A stretch of DNA of 6,206 nucleotides, from assembly GCA_017452305.1 (NCBI GenBank), contig JAFTMQ010000030.1, positions 1 to 6,206 of the forward strand, in the 5' to 3' direction. The translations under genes were made by a program, and so were the position numbers. The DNA is from Clostridia bacterium (GTDB lineage Bacteria > Bacillota > Clostridia > Christensenellales > Borkfalkiaceae). Below are positions 6,044-6,206 of this stretch, one piece after another; position 1 is the stretch's first letter, and each line of letters starts with the position of its first letter. Below the pieces are notes generated by a model. That model was given only the letters and a program-made list of their open reading frames with translations. It ran no database searches and was not told the DNA's origin.

Positions 6044-6072
6044 ATTATAGCACGATTTACTGATAAAGTAAA
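6044..6072 (-). promoter_or_regulatory. Sigma-70-type promoter of the pyr operon
   Basis: On the minus strand the -10 box TATAAT (6044-6049) is a perfect consensus and is preceded by TGC, an extended -10. The -35 box TTTACT (6067-6072) matches TTGACA at four of six bases, with exactly 17 bp between them. Transcription should start near 6037-6039, leaving a leader of about 60 nt before pyrB. The -35 box overlaps the base of the upstream terminator stem. The leader is too short for the Bacillus-type PyrR terminator/antiterminator. Confidence 0.85.
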
Positions 6073-6108
6073 GAGTTCAAACGCCGTTTTTTGGCATTTG
6101 AACTCTTT
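6070..6108 (-). terminator. Intrinsic terminator, probably bidirectional, ending the upstream gene
   Basis: A 12-bp perfect stem (AAAGAGTTCAAA with TTTGAACTCTTT), then one C/A mismatch and a further 3-bp GCC/GGC pair, closes a T-rich 7-nt loop. On the minus strand it begins 10 nt after the stop codon of the upstream gene and is followed by CTTTACTTTAT, a moderate U tract. On the plus strand it runs into TTTTT, which would work at least as well. It separates the upstream gene from the pyr promoter. Confidence 0.8.
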
Positions 6109-6118
6109 TTATTAAAAA

Positions 6119-6206
6119 TCAATAGATTTTTACCAAGCGGAAACCCACCTTGTCGCAAGAGGTGAGCACGTACTCCACCTTCCCTCGCCACGTTTTGAGG
6201 GGGAAA
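6119..6206 (-). CDS. C-terminal end of an unidentified protein (cut by window edge)
   Basis: A minus-strand frame enters from the right edge and ends with TGA at 6119-6121, giving 28 residues that begin FPLKTWRGKV and end CDKVGFRLVKIY. The codon use resembles the neighbouring genes, and a terminator hairpin follows 10 nt after the stop; both support a real gene end. The closing GFRLVK resembles the last strand of formylglycine-generating-enzyme (SUMF1)-type domains, but 28 residues are too few to assign a family. It is separated from the pyr operon by the terminator and its own promoter, so a role in pyrimidine synthesis is not implied. Confidence 0.6.
   Translation of the reverse strand, partial: FPLKTWRGKVEYVLTSCDKVGFRLVKIY

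Noticed and set aside
6070..6108. Hairpin as a pyr attenuator
   Set aside because: A near-consensus promoter lies downstream of it, and it directly follows the stop of the upstream gene, so it reads as that gene's terminator. It would be reconsidered if the pyr start site mapped further upstream.
1..6206. CRISPR, tRNA, rRNA, phage or defence genes
   Set aside because: I looked on both strands and saw no spaced direct repeats, cloverleaf, rRNA-like stretch, or coding sequence outside the pyr genes, the membrane gene and the terminal fragment.

Overview
The window is almost entirely one minus-strand operon for de novo UMP (pyrimidine) synthesis, read from high to low coordinates: pyrB - pyrC - pyrF - pyrK - small membrane protein gene - pyrD - pyrE (pyrE runs off the left edge). 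The gene set suggests a Gram-positive, Bacillota/Clostridia-like organism. It has a class 1B dihydroorotate dehydrogenase with its PyrK electron-transfer subunit, a Bacillus-style catalytic PyrB without pyrI, a type I PyrC, the long PyrF subfamily, and strong AAGGAG ribosome binding sites. Base composition is near balanced with many GCG/CGC codons. I cannot name a genus.

Layout from the operon's 5' end: the last 28 codons of an unrelated upstream gene (6119-6206); an intrinsic terminator hairpin (6070-6108); a sigma-70-type promoter whose -35 box overlaps the foot of that hairpin (6044-6072); a short leader of about 60 nt with a 7-bp hairpin; pyrB, overlapping pyrC by 4 nt (ATGA); a 164-bp gap; pyrF; a 198-bp gap; pyrK; a two-helix membrane gene only 3 nt downstream; pyrD; a 68-bp gap with a small hairpin; and pyrE, broken by the window edge. 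PyrB and PyrC make dihydroorotate from carbamoyl phosphate and aspartate, PyrD/PyrK oxidise it to orotate with NAD+, PyrE adds the ribose phosphate and PyrF decarboxylates OMP to UMP. Carbamoyl phosphate synthase and pyrR are not in the window.

The unexpected content is in the two large gaps. Each holds a copy of a 124-bp non-coding palindromic element (2596-2719 and 3666-3789). The copies align without gaps at about 67% identity (83/124 by hand). They have TA...TA ends, conserved inverted termini and a conserved central hairpin, and several compensatory base-pair changes in the arms. Each begins exactly at the stop codon of the preceding gene, and removing either one restores a slightly longer pyrF or pyrC frame. 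This fits MITE-like elements inserted at a TA dinucleotide, regenerating a TAA stop each time. No phage, CRISPR, tRNA, rRNA or defence system is visible.
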